In this document: in pieces, positions 8,063 to 17,427 of the stretch | Numbering within the stretch: position 1 is the first letter of the stretch | Layout: each line of letters opens with the position of its first letter | Assembly: GCA_003244105.1 (NCBI GenBank) | Contig: QHBK01000014.1 | Span: 150,290 to 214,289 of the forward strand | Length of the DNA: 64,000 nt | From: Candidatus Eremiobacter antarcticus | GTDB taxonomy: Bacteria > Vulcanimicrobiota > Vulcanimicrobiia > Eremiobacterales > Eremiobacteraceae | Direction: 5' to 3' | Made by a program: the position numbers and the translations under genes | Notes under the pieces: generated by a model | What the model was told of the DNA's origin: nothing | Seen by the model: the letters and a program-made list of their open reading frames with translations, nothing else | Databases searched by the model: none

Positions 8063-9685
8063 CTGCGCTCGACAGCGCTGCTGTGCTTCGCACTCGCGTG
8101 CGGCCTGCAATTTCTCTCCGCCTGCACGCGTGAAGGCACTAGCCTAAAGGCCAACCGGCCGGCCACATCGACGCTCACGTTCAATATCTCGGAAGATCCC
8201 CACAGTCTCAACCCGGTTCTCGCCCAAAGCGATGATGAGCGCCAAGTCGGTCATCTCATGTTCGATCTGCTGTTGGACGTCGACCCGAAAGGGCGCCCGA
8301 TCCCGGCCTTAGCATCGGTCGTGCCGACACTTCAAAATCACGGCATCAGCGCAGACGGGCGCACCCTCACATACCATCTGCGCCCTGGCGTGCGCTGGCA
8401 AGACGGCGAGCGCTTCAGCGCTCGCGACGTGATCTTCACATGGCATGCCATCATGGATCCGAGCAACGATGTCGCCGGCACGCGAGGTTACGACCTCATC
8501 CAGTCGATCAGCGCACCGAATCCGCTCACCGCGGTCATCCACCTGAGGTCCGGCTGGGCGCCCGCAACCGCTACGCTGTTCACCTACGGAACCAACCCCA
8601 TGCCGATTCTGCCGGCGCATCTGTTGGAAGGCCACGGCTCCCTGCGCAGATCGCCATTCAACCTGCGTCCGATCGGTACGGGGCCTTATCGCTTCGTGCG
8701 GTGGGACCGGGGCAACCGCATCGTTCTGGCGGCGAATGCGCGCTATTTTCGCGGCGCTCCGAAGGTGCAGAACATCGTCGTCGAGGAGGTGCCCGACATC
8801 AATACGAGCATGACGATGCTGCGCAGCAATCAGTTGGACTGGTCGCTGCTCTCGCCCGCCCAGCGCCTGGCGCTGGGAAAGCCGCGTGGCATGCACTTCA
8901 TTTTCGCGCCTTTTTCCGGCTTCGGCGCCATCGCGTTCAATTGCCGCAAGCCGCCGTTCGATGACGTGCGCATGCGGCGCGCCATCGCCATGGCGATCGA
9001 TCGCGATCGGCTGAGCAGCGGCATCACGCGCGGGCAGTACCACGTCATCGACAGCGATCAGCCGCCGTTCTCGTGGGCGTACGATCCGTCAGCTGCGCTG
9101 CCGAAGTTTGATGCCGCCGGCGCGGACAAGCTGCTTGACAGCCTCGGCTGGCGGCGCGAAGGTGGCGGCACGCGTCGCAAAGCGGGAGAGCCGCTTGCTC
9201 TCACCTTTACTACTTTTCCCGAGGGTGATACGGCGGTGCGCACTGCGGAATACGTCCAGCGCATGCTCGGGGAGCGCGGCATCGACGTCAGCGTCAAGAA
9301 GGTGAGCGTCGCGCAGTTCTATCTGCCGAAAGCGCAAAAAGGGCTGCTGATGTCGGGTTCTTACGACATGGCGTACATCGCGTGGCGCACCGGAGAAGAT
9401 CCCGACGACTCCGATATCACGTCGTGCGCCGGCGTCTCGAACTACGCGGGCTTTTGCGATAGGGGCGTGGATCGGCTCGAGGCGCAAGCGCTCGTGAGCC
9501 CTAACCGCACGCAGCGCAAAGCGCTGTATGGACGCATCCAACAGCTGCTCGCAGCCGAAGTGCCCTACGACTTCTTATACGCTCCCACGTACGGTTTCGC
9601 GGTCAACGACGGCGTGGAAGGGTTCCGCCCGACGCCGTTCTCTCCGACGTGGAACTCCTATGAGTGGGCGCGAGTCCGGCCTTAG
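8063..9685 (+). CDS. Peptide/nickel-type ABC substrate-binding lipoprotein (family 5)
   Basis: A family-5 extracellular solute-binding protein (DppA/OppA type). The body shows the usual landmarks: SEDPHSLNP, GRTLTYHLRPGVRWQDGERFSARDV, NPMPILPAHLL, GTGPYRFVRWDRGN and RRAIAMAIDRDRL. The first conventional ATG (8258) would remove the export signal and the first strand. Reading upstream in the same frame to the stop at 8036 gives a textbook lipoprotein signal with the lipobox LSAC (Cys 21 if the CTG at 8063 initiates). I therefore place the start at that CTG; the exact codon is uncertain. No permease or ATPase genes adjoin it. Confidence 0.85.
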   Translation: MRSTALLCFALACGLQFLSACTREGTSLKANRPATSTLTFNISEDPHSLNPVLAQSDDERQVGHLMFDLLLDVDPKGRPIPALASVVPTLQNHGISADGRTLTYHLRPGVRWQDGERFSARDVIFTWHAIMDPSNDVAGTRGYDLIQSISAPNPLTAVIHLRSGWAPATATLFTYGTNPMPILPAHLLEGHGSLRRSPFNLRPIGTGPYRFVRWDRGNRIVLAANARYFRGAPKVQNIVVEEVPDINTSMTMLRSNQLDWSLLSPAQRLALGKPRGMHFIFAPFSGFGAIAFNCRKPPFDDVRMRRAIAMAIDRDRLSSGITRGQYHVIDSDQPPFSWAYDPSAALPKFDAAGADKLLDSLGWRREGGGTRRKAGEPLALTFTTFPEGDTAVRTAEYVQRMLGERGIDVSVKKVSVAQFYLPKAQKGLLMSGSYDMAYIAWRTGEDPDDSDITSCAGVSNYAGFCDRGVDRLEAQALVSPNRTQRKALYGRIQQLLAAEVPYDFLYAPTYGFAVNDGVEGFRPTPFSPTWNSYEWARVRP

Positions 9686-9963
9686 CTGGGCTGAGCCACG
9701 GGCAGCCACGTCTCCTCGTCGCCCTGCGGCCTGAGCAGCCCCGCTTCCGTCAGCGCGTCGAACAGCTGGCGCACTCGCTTGCGGTCGTGCTTGTTGGGCA
9801 TTCCCATCCACAACATGGCGATGCGCGAGACTGTGACCGGCTGCTCACCCGCGAGGACGTTGGCAGCGACGAAGTCGCCTGAAAAGCCCAGCTTCTCCAT
9901 GAGCGCCGCGGTATCGGCGGCGCCGCGCTTTTGCAAGTGATCCGATAGCTCTTGGGCGGTCAT
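9682..9963 (-). CDS. Small winged-helix-like hypothetical protein, 93 aa
   Basis: It starts MTAQELSDHLQ and is predominantly helical: LSDHLQKRGAADTAALMEKLG followed by a second helical pair (RKRVRQLFDALTEAGLLRP). This has the shape of a winged-helix or helix-turn-helix module, which is only a fold guess. The stop overlaps the 3' end of the convergent peptide-binding protein gene by four bases. The 238-base gap upstream probably contains its promoter. No partner or target is evident. Confidence 0.55.
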   Translation of the reverse strand: MTAQELSDHLQKRGAADTAALMEKLGFSGDFVAANVLAGEQPVTVSRIAMLWMGMPNKHDRKRVRQLFDALTEAGLLRPQGDEETWLPVAQPS

Positions 9964-10201
9964 TGCAGCGTGGTTGCCGCTTTCAAAAATCTAGTCCTTT
10001 TATGGCGTGGTCTTTCACATTTCTGCAACTTTTCGAGCGAGCCTCAGTAGACAGCGATGTAACGAACATCAGCTATTCCGAGAGGAATAAAGGAGTTGCG
10101 GTGATGACGCTTTCCAGCACGGTCCAATCGCTCGTCAGTTCAGACAAACACCGTCGTGATGCCGCCCGTGGGTGCCGGCAGTTTTCAGGGGTGGGGCATC
10201 C

Positions 10202-11584
10202 TCATCGGTTAACGCGGAGCAACGCCTGCATGCGGGACCGTCGAAACGCGAAGATGTCTTTCACATCGCGATCGACGAGCGGCAATGCGGCGTTGCTCAA
10301 CGGCGCCAAGGGCAACGCGTATTCCACGCGGTCCCTCACAACGACGGCGCCGTTCTCTGCCTCGAACTCATGCCGGTGCTTCCACAGCGAATACGGCCCG
10401 CGCAACTGAACGTCTTCGAAGCACTCTCCCGGCCGCCACTTGGTGATCAACGTCTTCCATCGTATGGGCAGGCCGTGCACTTTCAATTGATATTCGATCA
10501 CGGCGCCGCGCCGCATGGCGATCGGCCCTGGCGTCAGCATGACGAAGTCCAGCGAGGGCGGGGTGAGCTGCTGCAGGTTGGAAGCGTCGGAGAAAAACGC
10601 GAACACGTCCTCGATGCCGGCATCCACCCTTTCGGAGGCCTCCAGACGCCTTAGCGCAGGTCTGCGCCTGCTGCCGGGCGACAGGATGTCGATGAGCGCT
10701 TGTTCCAGCGATTCGTGCTTCCACACGAACCTTGCATCCTCGGCCTTAGCCGGCAGCATCAGCTGGCTGCTAAGCAGCGTTTCGGAGAATTCCCCCAAGA
10801 CCGCCCGTAGCGCGATCGGCGGCGCCGGCGCAAGCGACGGCCGGCGCATCGCGTGGCCCAGCGCCTGGGAAAAGCGGGCGTTGGTGGTGATGTCCGGCGA
10901 GACCGCGTTCAGCGCGCCGGCGATGTCCTCTCGGTCGAGCGCGAACAGGTACAGCGCCACGTCGTCGTCCAGGTGAATCCAAGGCCACCATTGCCGGCCG
11001 GAACCCAGCGGCCCGCCGATGCAAAGGCGAAACGGCGGGAGCATGGAGTGAAGCGCGCCGCCGCCCGGGCCCAACACGAGCCCTTGACGCACGCAGACCA
11101 CGCGCGATCCAGAACCGGCGGCAGCGTGTGCTTCGCGCTCCCATTCGATGCAAACGCCTGCTAAGAAATCATCGCCCGGCGCAGCCGATTCTTCCAAGAC
11201 CTCGTCACGTCGTCCGCCATAGTATCCAGAAGCCGACGCGGAGATGAGTATGCGCGGGGGGTTAACACACGCGCGCATCGCACCGACCAGATTACGCGTG
11301 CCGACGACTCGCGAATCGCGGATCTGTCTCTTCTTCTCCGCCGTCCAACGACCAGCCACGCTTTCGCCCGCCAGGTGGACGATCGCATCGAGCCCCTCGA
11401 GCGCCGCCGAATCGTCTTGAGGCTGCATGACGTCGAAGCGCCGCACCTCGACGCCGGGCCGGAAACTCGCAGCGTCGAGATTGCGCACGAGCGCCCGCAC
11501 CTGATCGCCGCGTTTTGCGAGCGCATCGACCATTGCACGGCCGATGAATCCCGTGGCGCCCGTGATCCCTACTCTTTTCGTCAT
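10202..11584 (-). CDS. TIGR01777-type NAD-dependent epimerase fused to a C-terminal SRPBCC domain
   Basis: The N-terminal ~300 residues are a short-chain dehydrogenase-like epimerase of the YfcH/TIGR01777 type: the Rossmann motif GITGATGFIG at residues 6-15, then VHLAGESVAGRW, a family signature, and SASASGYYG around the active site. After SRRRPALRRLEAS comes a second domain of ~150 residues (VDAGIEDVFAFFSDASNLQQLTPPSL) typical of the SRPBCC/START-like ligand-binding fold. The natural substrate of this family is unknown. The domain order reads epimerase then SRPBCC. ATG at 11584. Confidence 0.88.
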   Translation of the reverse strand: MTKRVGITGATGFIGRAMVDALAKRGDQVRALVRNLDAASFRPGVEVRRFDVMQPQDDSAALEGLDAIVHLAGESVAGRWTAEKKRQIRDSRVVGTRNLVGAMRACVNPPRILISASASGYYGGRRDEVLEESAAPGDDFLAGVCIEWEREAHAAAGSGSRVVCVRQGLVLGPGGGALHSMLPPFRLCIGGPLGSGRQWWPWIHLDDDVALYLFALDREDIAGALNAVSPDITTNARFSQALGHAMRRPSLAPAPPIALRAVLGEFSETLLSSQLMLPAKAEDARFVWKHESLEQALIDILSPGSRRRPALRRLEASERVDAGIEDVFAFFSDASNLQQLTPPSLDFVMLTPGPIAMRRGAVIEYQLKVHGLPIRWKTLITKWRPGECFEDVQLRGPYSLWKHRHEFEAENGAVVVRDRVEYALPLAPLSNAALPLVDRDVKDIFAFRRSRMQALLRVNR

Positions 11585-11731
11585 GCGTCTGCTTGCTGTT
11601 CTCTGTTCGCTTTTGGACCCGCCGCAGTTCGGCAGTAAATAGGGGCAACCCGTTGAATGCCCGACCTGGCCCGCGTCGGCTGCGCCGCAAGTCGCATATG
11701 GCAGGGCAAACGTTCCCGGGAGGTGCCTTGA

Positions 11732-12307
11732 ATGATCAGTGTTGCCAAGACGTCTTTCATCGCCGTCATCGTCATGGCCGCGACCGTGACGGCCGCTTCA
11801 CAGGCGTCGGCCGGCGGCTTGACGTTAACGAGCACCGCGTTTTCAAACGGCGGCACCATCGGCCATCACTTCACGTACCACGGCTACGGCTGCACGGGCG
11901 ACAACGCGTCGCCGGCTCTGGGCTGGAGCGGGGCTCCGGCCGGCACGAAAAGCTTCGCGCTTACGGTCTACGATCCGGACGCGCCTCATCCCGGCGGCTG
12001 GTGGCATTGGGTGCTGTTCGATCTGCCTGCCTCAGCACGGGGGCTGGCGGAAAATGCCGGCGAAGACTCAAGCACGCATTCCTTGCCTGCGCGTGCCGTT
12101 CAAGGGCGCACCGACTTCGGCAGCACGAGCTACGGCGGCCCATGCCCGCCGCCTGGCAAGCCGCATCACTACATTTTCACTTTATATGCGCTGGATGTCG
12201 CCGCCGTTCGGGGCGCATCGGCGAAGACCACCGGTCCTCAGCTCGACAAGCAGATGGCCGGCCACGTGCTCGCAAAGGCGAAGCTGGTGGGGCTGTACAG
12301 CCGCTGA
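11732..12307 (+). CDS. Exported YbhB/YbcL-type PEBP (Raf kinase inhibitor-like) protein
   Basis: A phosphatidylethanolamine-binding-protein fold member with a signal peptide (MISVAKTSFIAVIVMAA, cleavage near SQASA). Family motifs are clear: LTLTSTAF at the mature N-terminus, NASPALGWSGAP, the ligand-pocket motif YDPDAPHPGGWWHW, and GKPHHYIFTLYALD. Bacterial members bind small anionic ligands, but their physiological role is unsettled. The mature length of about 163 residues matches the family. GGGAGG lies upstream of the ATG at 11732. Confidence 0.92.
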   Translation: MISVAKTSFIAVIVMAATVTAASQASAGGLTLTSTAFSNGGTIGHHFTYHGYGCTGDNASPALGWSGAPAGTKSFALTVYDPDAPHPGGWWHWVLFDLPASARGLAENAGEDSSTHSLPARAVQGRTDFGSTSYGGPCPPPGKPHHYIFTLYALDVAAVRGASAKTTGPQLDKQMAGHVLAKAKLVGLYSR

Positions 12308-12311
12308 CAGC

Positions 12312-13958
12312 CTAGTGTTGAGCGAGCGCGCGCACTTCGTCTAACGTCGACGCCTCCGTGGGGCTTTTGTCCGGACGCAGCCGCACGATGCGCGGAAACC
12401 TCAGCGCGAAGCCCGACTCGTGGAGCGAGCTCGGCTGCACGATGTCGAACGCGATCTCCACGACGATCTCCGGTTCGACGATTAAGCGGCGGCCGCGCCG
12501 GCTGACCGTGTGCTGCAGGAACCACTGCGTCTTCTCCGCGATCTCAACATCAGTCAAGCCCGAGTACGCTTTGCCGACCGTCAAGAGCTTGTCGTCGTTG
12601 CGCACCGCGAAGGTGTAGTCTGACAGCACGCTGTTTCTTTTGCCGTGCCCGTACTCCACGGCCACCACGACGCAGTCCAAGGTCGCAAGCTCGCGCTTCA
12701 GCTTGAACCACTGCCGGCCGCGCCGCCCAGGCAGATAGCCGGACGCTGCTGCCTTGATCATCAGCCCTTCGTTGCCGCGCGCCCGGGCCGCGCTGAACCG
12801 GCTCTCCAAGTCACTGCGCTGCAGGTCGTCCACAGGCGCGTTGACCCGCAGCCATGTTCCAGGCGATAGGACGAACTGGTCACTGAACGCGGGCAGCCGC
12901 TCCAGCCGTCTGCGTCGCTCGGCAAGCGGATGATCGATCAAGAATTCGTCTTGCTCAGCGAGCAGGTCGAATGCCATGAACGAAAGCGGCACGCTTGCGA
13001 GCAACTCGGCATCCGGCGCGACCCGCGAGAGCCGCGTCTGCAGGGACTTGAACGGGAGCGCTCGCCCGTCGCGCCAAGCCAAAAGCTCGCCGTCGGCGAT
13101 GAAGTTCGTGCTGCAGCCGCGCAACGCTGCGGCGACTTCCGGATACGAGATGGTGACGTCGTTGAGACGCCGCGAGAACAAGAACGGCTGCCCGTCCTTG
13201 ACCTGCGCTTGCGCGCGGATGCCGTCGAACTTGTCCTCGACAAAATACTCGCCGTCTTCCAGCTCCGCATAGCGGCCGCCGAACGTGATCGGCGATGCGA
13301 GCATAAAACCCACCGGTTTTCCGTAGGCGATGGTGGCGGACGGAAGCCGGTCGTCGCGCGCCAGCTCTGCGACTTCACCAATGTCGCCGCTGGCCATGAG
13401 CGCGCGGCGTACGTCTTTGGCCGGACGATCGAAGGCCGCGGCCAACGCATCGACGACGAGCGCTTCTTTGAACCCCATGCGCAGCTCGCCCGTCACGAGC
13501 TTCACAAGGTATTTCGCTTCCAGCGGGGTCGCGTCGGCTAGCAATCCAGCGAACAATGCTTCGCGCGCGCGGGTGGCACCGGAGCCAGAGCAACGAGCGG
13601 CTTGCGCGAACGTGCTCGCGACCTTCGCGATCGTCAGCGGCGCATGGAAGAGGCTTCGTTGCGGCCCGGCCTCCATGAGGTCGGCCAAGGCGCCGCCAAA
13701 ATCGCCGTGCCGGTCGTAGGCTTTGGCGACATCGCTGTCGTCGAATGCGACAACGCGCGCGGCGGCCGCCAGCATCTGGCTGCCGCCGATGCGCAAGGCG
13801 CCGGCTGACACGGGCAGCGGGCGGCCGCTGCAAAACGTGGCCGCGATGGCAAGCTCGCTCGGGGCGTGCGATTTGAGATAGCCGGCCACGAGCCTGACCT
13901 TCTGGGTGCGCGAGGCGGTGTTCGCGACCGCCTCACACAGCTCGCCGAACTCTCGCAC
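12312..13958 (-). CDS. ATP-dependent DNA ligase (LigB-like)
   Basis: It seals nicks using ATP. The 548-residue protein has the three-part layout of archaeal/bacterial ATP-dependent ligases. There is an N-terminal DNA-binding region (1-210), then the adenylation domain with catalytic Lys243 in EDKFDGIR, with downstream FIADGELL and EGLMIK motifs. The OB-fold domain follows (LDCVVVAVEYGHGKR) with PEIVVEIAFD near the end. It starts seven bases after the stop of the MBL-fold exonuclease gene, so the two are an operon. In the known ligase-associated repair cluster these families are joined by a helicase and a phosphoesterase, which are not adjacent here. Confidence 0.93.
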   Translation of the reverse strand: MREFGELCEAVANTASRTQKVRLVAGYLKSHAPSELAIAATFCSGRPLPVSAGALRIGGSQMLAAAARVVAFDDSDVAKAYDRHGDFGGALADLMEAGPQRSLFHAPLTIAKVASTFAQAARCSGSGATRAREALFAGLLADATPLEAKYLVKLVTGELRMGFKEALVVDALAAAFDRPAKDVRRALMASGDIGEVAELARDDRLPSATIAYGKPVGFMLASPITFGGRYAELEDGEYFVEDKFDGIRAQAQVKDGQPFLFSRRLNDVTISYPEVAAALRGCSTNFIADGELLAWRDGRALPFKSLQTRLSRVAPDAELLASVPLSFMAFDLLAEQDEFLIDHPLAERRRRLERLPAFSDQFVLSPGTWLRVNAPVDDLQRSDLESRFSAARARGNEGLMIKAAASGYLPGRRGRQWFKLKRELATLDCVVVAVEYGHGKRNSVLSDYTFAVRNDDKLLTVGKAYSGLTDVEIAEKTQWFLQHTVSRRGRRLIVEPEIVVEIAFDIVQPSSLHESGFALRFPRIVRLRPDKSPTEASTLDEVRALAQH

Positions 13959-13965
13959 CCTAAAC

Positions 13966-14937
13966 CTAGCGGAAAAGTTCCAGCTGTTCCGTCGCGCTGA
14001 GCCACGACGCGTTCACGCCTTCTCGGCGAAGGTAGTGGACGAAATCCGGGAACCCGTGCGTGCAGTACACGCGGCCAGGCTCCGTTCGCTCCACGTATTC
14101 CATGAGTTCGGGAAAGTCCGCATGATCGGAATACGGCAATGCCAGATCGACACCCATTCGGAACTTCGTGCCGGCGTCGATGGCCCAGCCCGTGACTGCG
14201 ATGTCGAAGCGCGGAAACAAGCCTTGGATCATCGGCGTTCGCCGGGCGTCCGGCGGCACGATCAGCACGTGGCCGTGCGTCGTGCCCCGCTCGTACCGCT
14301 TCCAAGGGCCGAGGTCGATGCCGAGACGCTCGTATGCCTCGCAGATGCGCGCGATGATCGCGTGCAACTGCAATGCCAAGCCGGCACGATTGAGCGCTGC
14401 GATGATCTCTTGCGCCTTGCCGAGCGCGTACGCATACACGACGGGCGTCTTTCCTTGCTCAAGCGCGGCCGCGCAGCGCGCGATGAGTTCAGACTCCACC
14501 GCCGCTCGGTCCGGAAAGCGATAGCGCGGCCGGCCGTAGGTGCACTCCATCACGAGGATGTCGCACTTGCGCGTTTCGCATCGAGGATGAGTACGGCCGC
14601 TGCGCAGCTTGAAGTCGCCGGTGTAGAGCAGCGACTGCCCGTCGTGGTTCAAGAAGAGCTGCGACGACCCTAAGATATGGCCGGCGGACAAAAGCTCGCA
14701 GGTCGCGTCGCCGACGCTGAACGTCTCGCCGAGGTCGTGCACTTCGTAATCGACGTCAGCCTTAGATGAGAAGCGCTCGCGGCACAACTCCGCCGTCTCG
14801 TGCGTTACGATAGCCCGTGCGTGCGAGCCCACATGATCGCTGTGCGCGTGGCTGATGAACGAAAGATCCCTGGGGCGCCGCGCGTCGAGCCACAGCCCAA
14901 GCGCGGGGATCTGCAGCTCATCTTGCGTGGTGATCAT
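13966..14937 (-). CDS. Ligase-associated metallo-beta-lactamase-fold exonuclease
   Basis: A beta-CASP/SNM1-like nuclease of the type found beside ATP-dependent DNA ligases, presumed to trim DNA ends before sealing. Metal-binding residues are visible: SHAHSDH at residues 29-35 (His30, His32, Asp34, His35), GHILGSSQ, YTGDFKLR, and PYSDHADF plus HGFPDF in the C-terminal half. The length of 323 residues fits this family. It is the first gene of the exonuclease-ligase pair and is transcribed divergently from the ABC-2 transporter genes. Confidence 0.9.
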   Translation of the reverse strand: MITTQDELQIPALGLWLDARRPRDLSFISHAHSDHVGSHARAIVTHETAELCRERFSSKADVDYEVHDLGETFSVGDATCELLSAGHILGSSQLFLNHDGQSLLYTGDFKLRSGRTHPRCETRKCDILVMECTYGRPRYRFPDRAAVESELIARCAAALEQGKTPVVYAYALGKAQEIIAALNRAGLALQLHAIIARICEAYERLGIDLGPWKRYERGTTHGHVLIVPPDARRTPMIQGLFPRFDIAVTGWAIDAGTKFRMGVDLALPYSDHADFPELMEYVERTEPGRVYCTHGFPDFVHYLRREGVNASWLSATEQLELFR

Positions 14938-15039
14938 CGAATTCCGTCGTCATCGTGCAACTTGTCATGGTTTCTCTGGGCGCGTGGGCGACCCATTCGA
15001 CGGGTGAGGCCTGAGCCGTTCCCTAAATCCTCAAGCGCG

Positions 15040-15753
15040 ATGTCATCCACAGGTTTGACCGTCGAGCATCTCACGCGCCGTTACGGGAAGCTGACCGCGG
15101 TGGACGATCTTTCGTTTGAGGCAGCCGGCGGCGCCATCCTCGGCCTGCTCGGTCCCAACGGCGCCGGCAAGACGACGACACTCCTGTGCTTGGCAGGCTT
15201 GTTGCGGCCCAACGCGGGCTCGATGATGCTCGGCGATCGGCAACTCGGCGCGGACCGCGGCCGCTTCGTCGCGCTCATTCCTGAGACGCCCGAAGTCTAT
15301 GCCATGCTGACCGTTTGGGAGCATCTGGTGTTCGTCGCGAAGAGCTGTCGTCTTGGACCCGAATGGGAATCACGCGGGCGCGATTTGCTGCGCCGCCTCG
15401 ACATCACCGACAAGGCCAACACGCTCGGTGAAGCGCTGTCTAAAGGCATGCGCCAGAAGACGCTCATCGCGTGCACGGTTTTGGCCGGCGCCCCAGTGCT
15501 GTTGCTGGACGAGCCGATGATCGGCCTTGACCCCAAAGGCCAGCGCGAACTGCGCAGCATCCTGGAAGAGTTGCGCGCCGAAGGCACGGCTATCATCCTG
15601 AGCACACATCTGCTGGAATCGGCGGAGGCGATGTGCGATAACGTGCTCGTTATGAACAAAGGCCGCGCCGTTATCAGCGCGCCCATATCCGAGCTGCGCT
15701 TCGGCGAGCTCGGCCGAAGCTTAGAAGACGTCTTCTTGGAAGCCACCAAATAG
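15040..15753 (+). CDS. ABC transporter ATPase of ABC-2 type
   Basis: The energising subunit of an exporter. Walker A is GPNGAGKTT at residues 38-46, Walker B VLLLDEPMIGLD with the catalytic Glu. The signature loop reads LSKGMRQK, a variant common in ABC-2 (EcsA/NatA-like) ATPases rather than the canonical LSGGQ. The H-loop is STHLLESAE. The ATG at 15040 is selected because the longer frame from 14800 would run antisense over the exonuclease gene. It is followed 25 bases later by a polytopic membrane protein that is the evident partner. Substrate unknown. Confidence 0.9.
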   Translation: MSSTGLTVEHLTRRYGKLTAVDDLSFEAAGGAILGLLGPNGAGKTTTLLCLAGLLRPNAGSMMLGDRQLGADRGRFVALIPETPEVYAMLTVWEHLVFVAKSCRLGPEWESRGRDLLRRLDITDKANTLGEALSKGMRQKTLIACTVLAGAPVLLLDEPMIGLDPKGQRELRSILEELRAEGTAIILSTHLLESAEAMCDNVLVMNKGRAVISAPISELRFGELGRSLEDVFLEATK

Positions 15754-15778
15754 CTCGGTCGAGCAGAACCACACTGAG

Positions 15779-17416
15779 ATGACTGACCTCAACGCTTTGC
15801 TGTATCTCGACGCACGCATCCTCATCAACAGGGTGCGGCAGACCATGCACCAGCCCGGCCGCTTGATCATGTGGATCCTCTTCACGCTCTGGCTGGTCGC
15901 AGTCATGAGCAGCCGTTTCCACCGGCTCTCCGGCGCCAACCGCTACGGCGACCCGCAGCACCCTCTGCTCGTGATATTTTCCATCGTACCCGCGCTGTAC
16001 GCCATGGTGCTCGGCGCTCAAATCGCTACGGCGTGCAAGCGCGCTCCCGGCGCCTTCGCCTATCCCGCCGACGCTCGCTTCTTGTTCGGATCGCGCATGT
16101 CGCACCGAATCGTCGTCTTCTGGCTGCAATTGCGCGAGCTGTTTTTCTCCGGCATCCGTTTCATGATATTCATGTTTGCGATGTCGTTCACGTTCGTGCG
16201 CAGCAACGCCGAACTTCTTGTCGCGGCAGTCAGCCTGCTCGCGGGCTATCTGATAGCCATGGGCGTACGGCTCCCAGCATTTCTGCTGGCGCGCCGTTAT
16301 CCGCGCGTGCCTTGGAGCTTCTTGGGCTACGCTTTGATCGCGCTTGGGGGCGCGAGCATCGCGTACCCGCTCTGGCTTGCGTACCTGAGCGGACACACGA
16401 CCGTCGCGTTTGTGTCTGCGCACGTGCCCCGTTATCCGCCTGGAAGCTGGCTGGTGGGAGCGTTCAATGGATCACTTCGCGCGCTTTTCTTGATGTGCTC
16501 GCTGGCGGCGCTCATGATCGTCGTAGGGTCTGTCGCTGCGTCCGACGCCTATCCCGAACTGTGGGAGGCGTCCGTGCGTCTCTACGCGCTGCGCGTTGCC
16601 GCCGCGGCCGGGCGGGCACGGCGTTCGCTGTTGAGCCGCGCCGCCGGCGTTGGTTATGCTGATCCGCAAGCAGCCGCCAAAAGGCAGGCGCAGCGTTCCG
16701 ACATCGTCTCCGCAAGCGGCTTCGGTGCGCCCTCGGGCGCGCTCATCCTTTTGTGGAAGCAGTGGCTCACGATAAGGCGTGTGCCCGGTGGTCTCCGCTG
16801 GCCCGTGCTGTGGATTGTGATTGCTGCCGCGGCCGGATATGGAGGCGCTGTGATCGCCAAAGGCTCCTCACCACTGATGCTGCTCGCCCCGGCAATGCTG
16901 GTTTCAAACTTGATCGTAGGGATGGGAGCGCAGAGCACGATCAGCTTGGCCGGTGAACTGCGCAAGCCTATATGGTGGCTTGCGGAGTCTGAGGTGCGCG
17001 ACCGCCTGGCGGCGTGGGCGCTTGCGTCGCTCCTACGTTTAGGAGCGCCGATCGCCGTGGTCGGGATCGCTTTGGGCGTGGGGATGCATGCCCCGCTGCT
17101 CGCATTCGGCGCCGTGCCGCTTGTCGTCGCCGTGCTGTTGCTGATCCAGGCGACGGGGATCGCCCTGTATACCATCTTGCCGGGCCGCAACGATTTGCGC
17201 GGGCCTGGTTTTATCTTGCGCTATTTTGCGACGATATTTCTGCTGTCGCCCCCGGCCGTCATGTGGGCTATCGCTCAATTCGCGAGCCACAGCCTGCTCG
17301 CGGGCGGCGTCACCGGACTGCTTTTTGCCGGCCTCGAGTCATGGCTGCTGGTCGCTTTCGCCGCTGCGCGCCTCGAGGGCAACGGTATGGCTTATGCGGC
17401 AGCGGAGGACCGCTAG
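15779..17416 (+). CDS. Polytopic membrane protein, probable ABC-2 exporter permease
   Basis: A 545-residue protein with roughly ten to twelve hydrophobic segments, starting MTDLNALLYLDARIL. The position immediately after an ABC-2 type ATPase makes it the likely permease. The N-terminal amphipathic stretch (LDARILINRVRQTMHQPGR) before the first membrane span is typical of large ABC-2 permeases. A soluble loop near residues 285-310 (RSLLSRAAGVGYADPQ) separates two membrane halves. Substrate cannot be inferred; members of this arrangement export lipids, peptides or ions. Confidence 0.75.
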   Translation: MTDLNALLYLDARILINRVRQTMHQPGRLIMWILFTLWLVAVMSSRFHRLSGANRYGDPQHPLLVIFSIVPALYAMVLGAQIATACKRAPGAFAYPADARFLFGSRMSHRIVVFWLQLRELFFSGIRFMIFMFAMSFTFVRSNAELLVAAVSLLAGYLIAMGVRLPAFLLARRYPRVPWSFLGYALIALGGASIAYPLWLAYLSGHTTVAFVSAHVPRYPPGSWLVGAFNGSLRALFLMCSLAALMIVVGSVAASDAYPELWEASVRLYALRVAAAAGRARRSLLSRAAGVGYADPQAAAKRQAQRSDIVSASGFGAPSGALILLWKQWLTIRRVPGGLRWPVLWIVIAAAAGYGGAVIAKGSSPLMLLAPAMLVSNLIVGMGAQSTISLAGELRKPIWWLAESEVRDRLAAWALASLLRLGAPIAVVGIALGVGMHAPLLAFGAVPLVVAVLLLIQATGIALYTILPGRNDLRGPGFILRYFATIFLLSPPAVMWAIAQFASHSLLAGGVTGLLFAGLESWLLVAFAAARLEGNGMAYAAAEDR

Positions 17417-17427
17417 CGCTTAACCGG

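Noticed and set aside
9963..10409. Plus-strand frame preceded by AAAGGAG at about 10090
   Set aside because: The frame runs antisense into the well-supported epimerase gene, has no recognisable protein character, and its only merit is the purine-rich site. A short frame ending GWGILIG nearby has no start.
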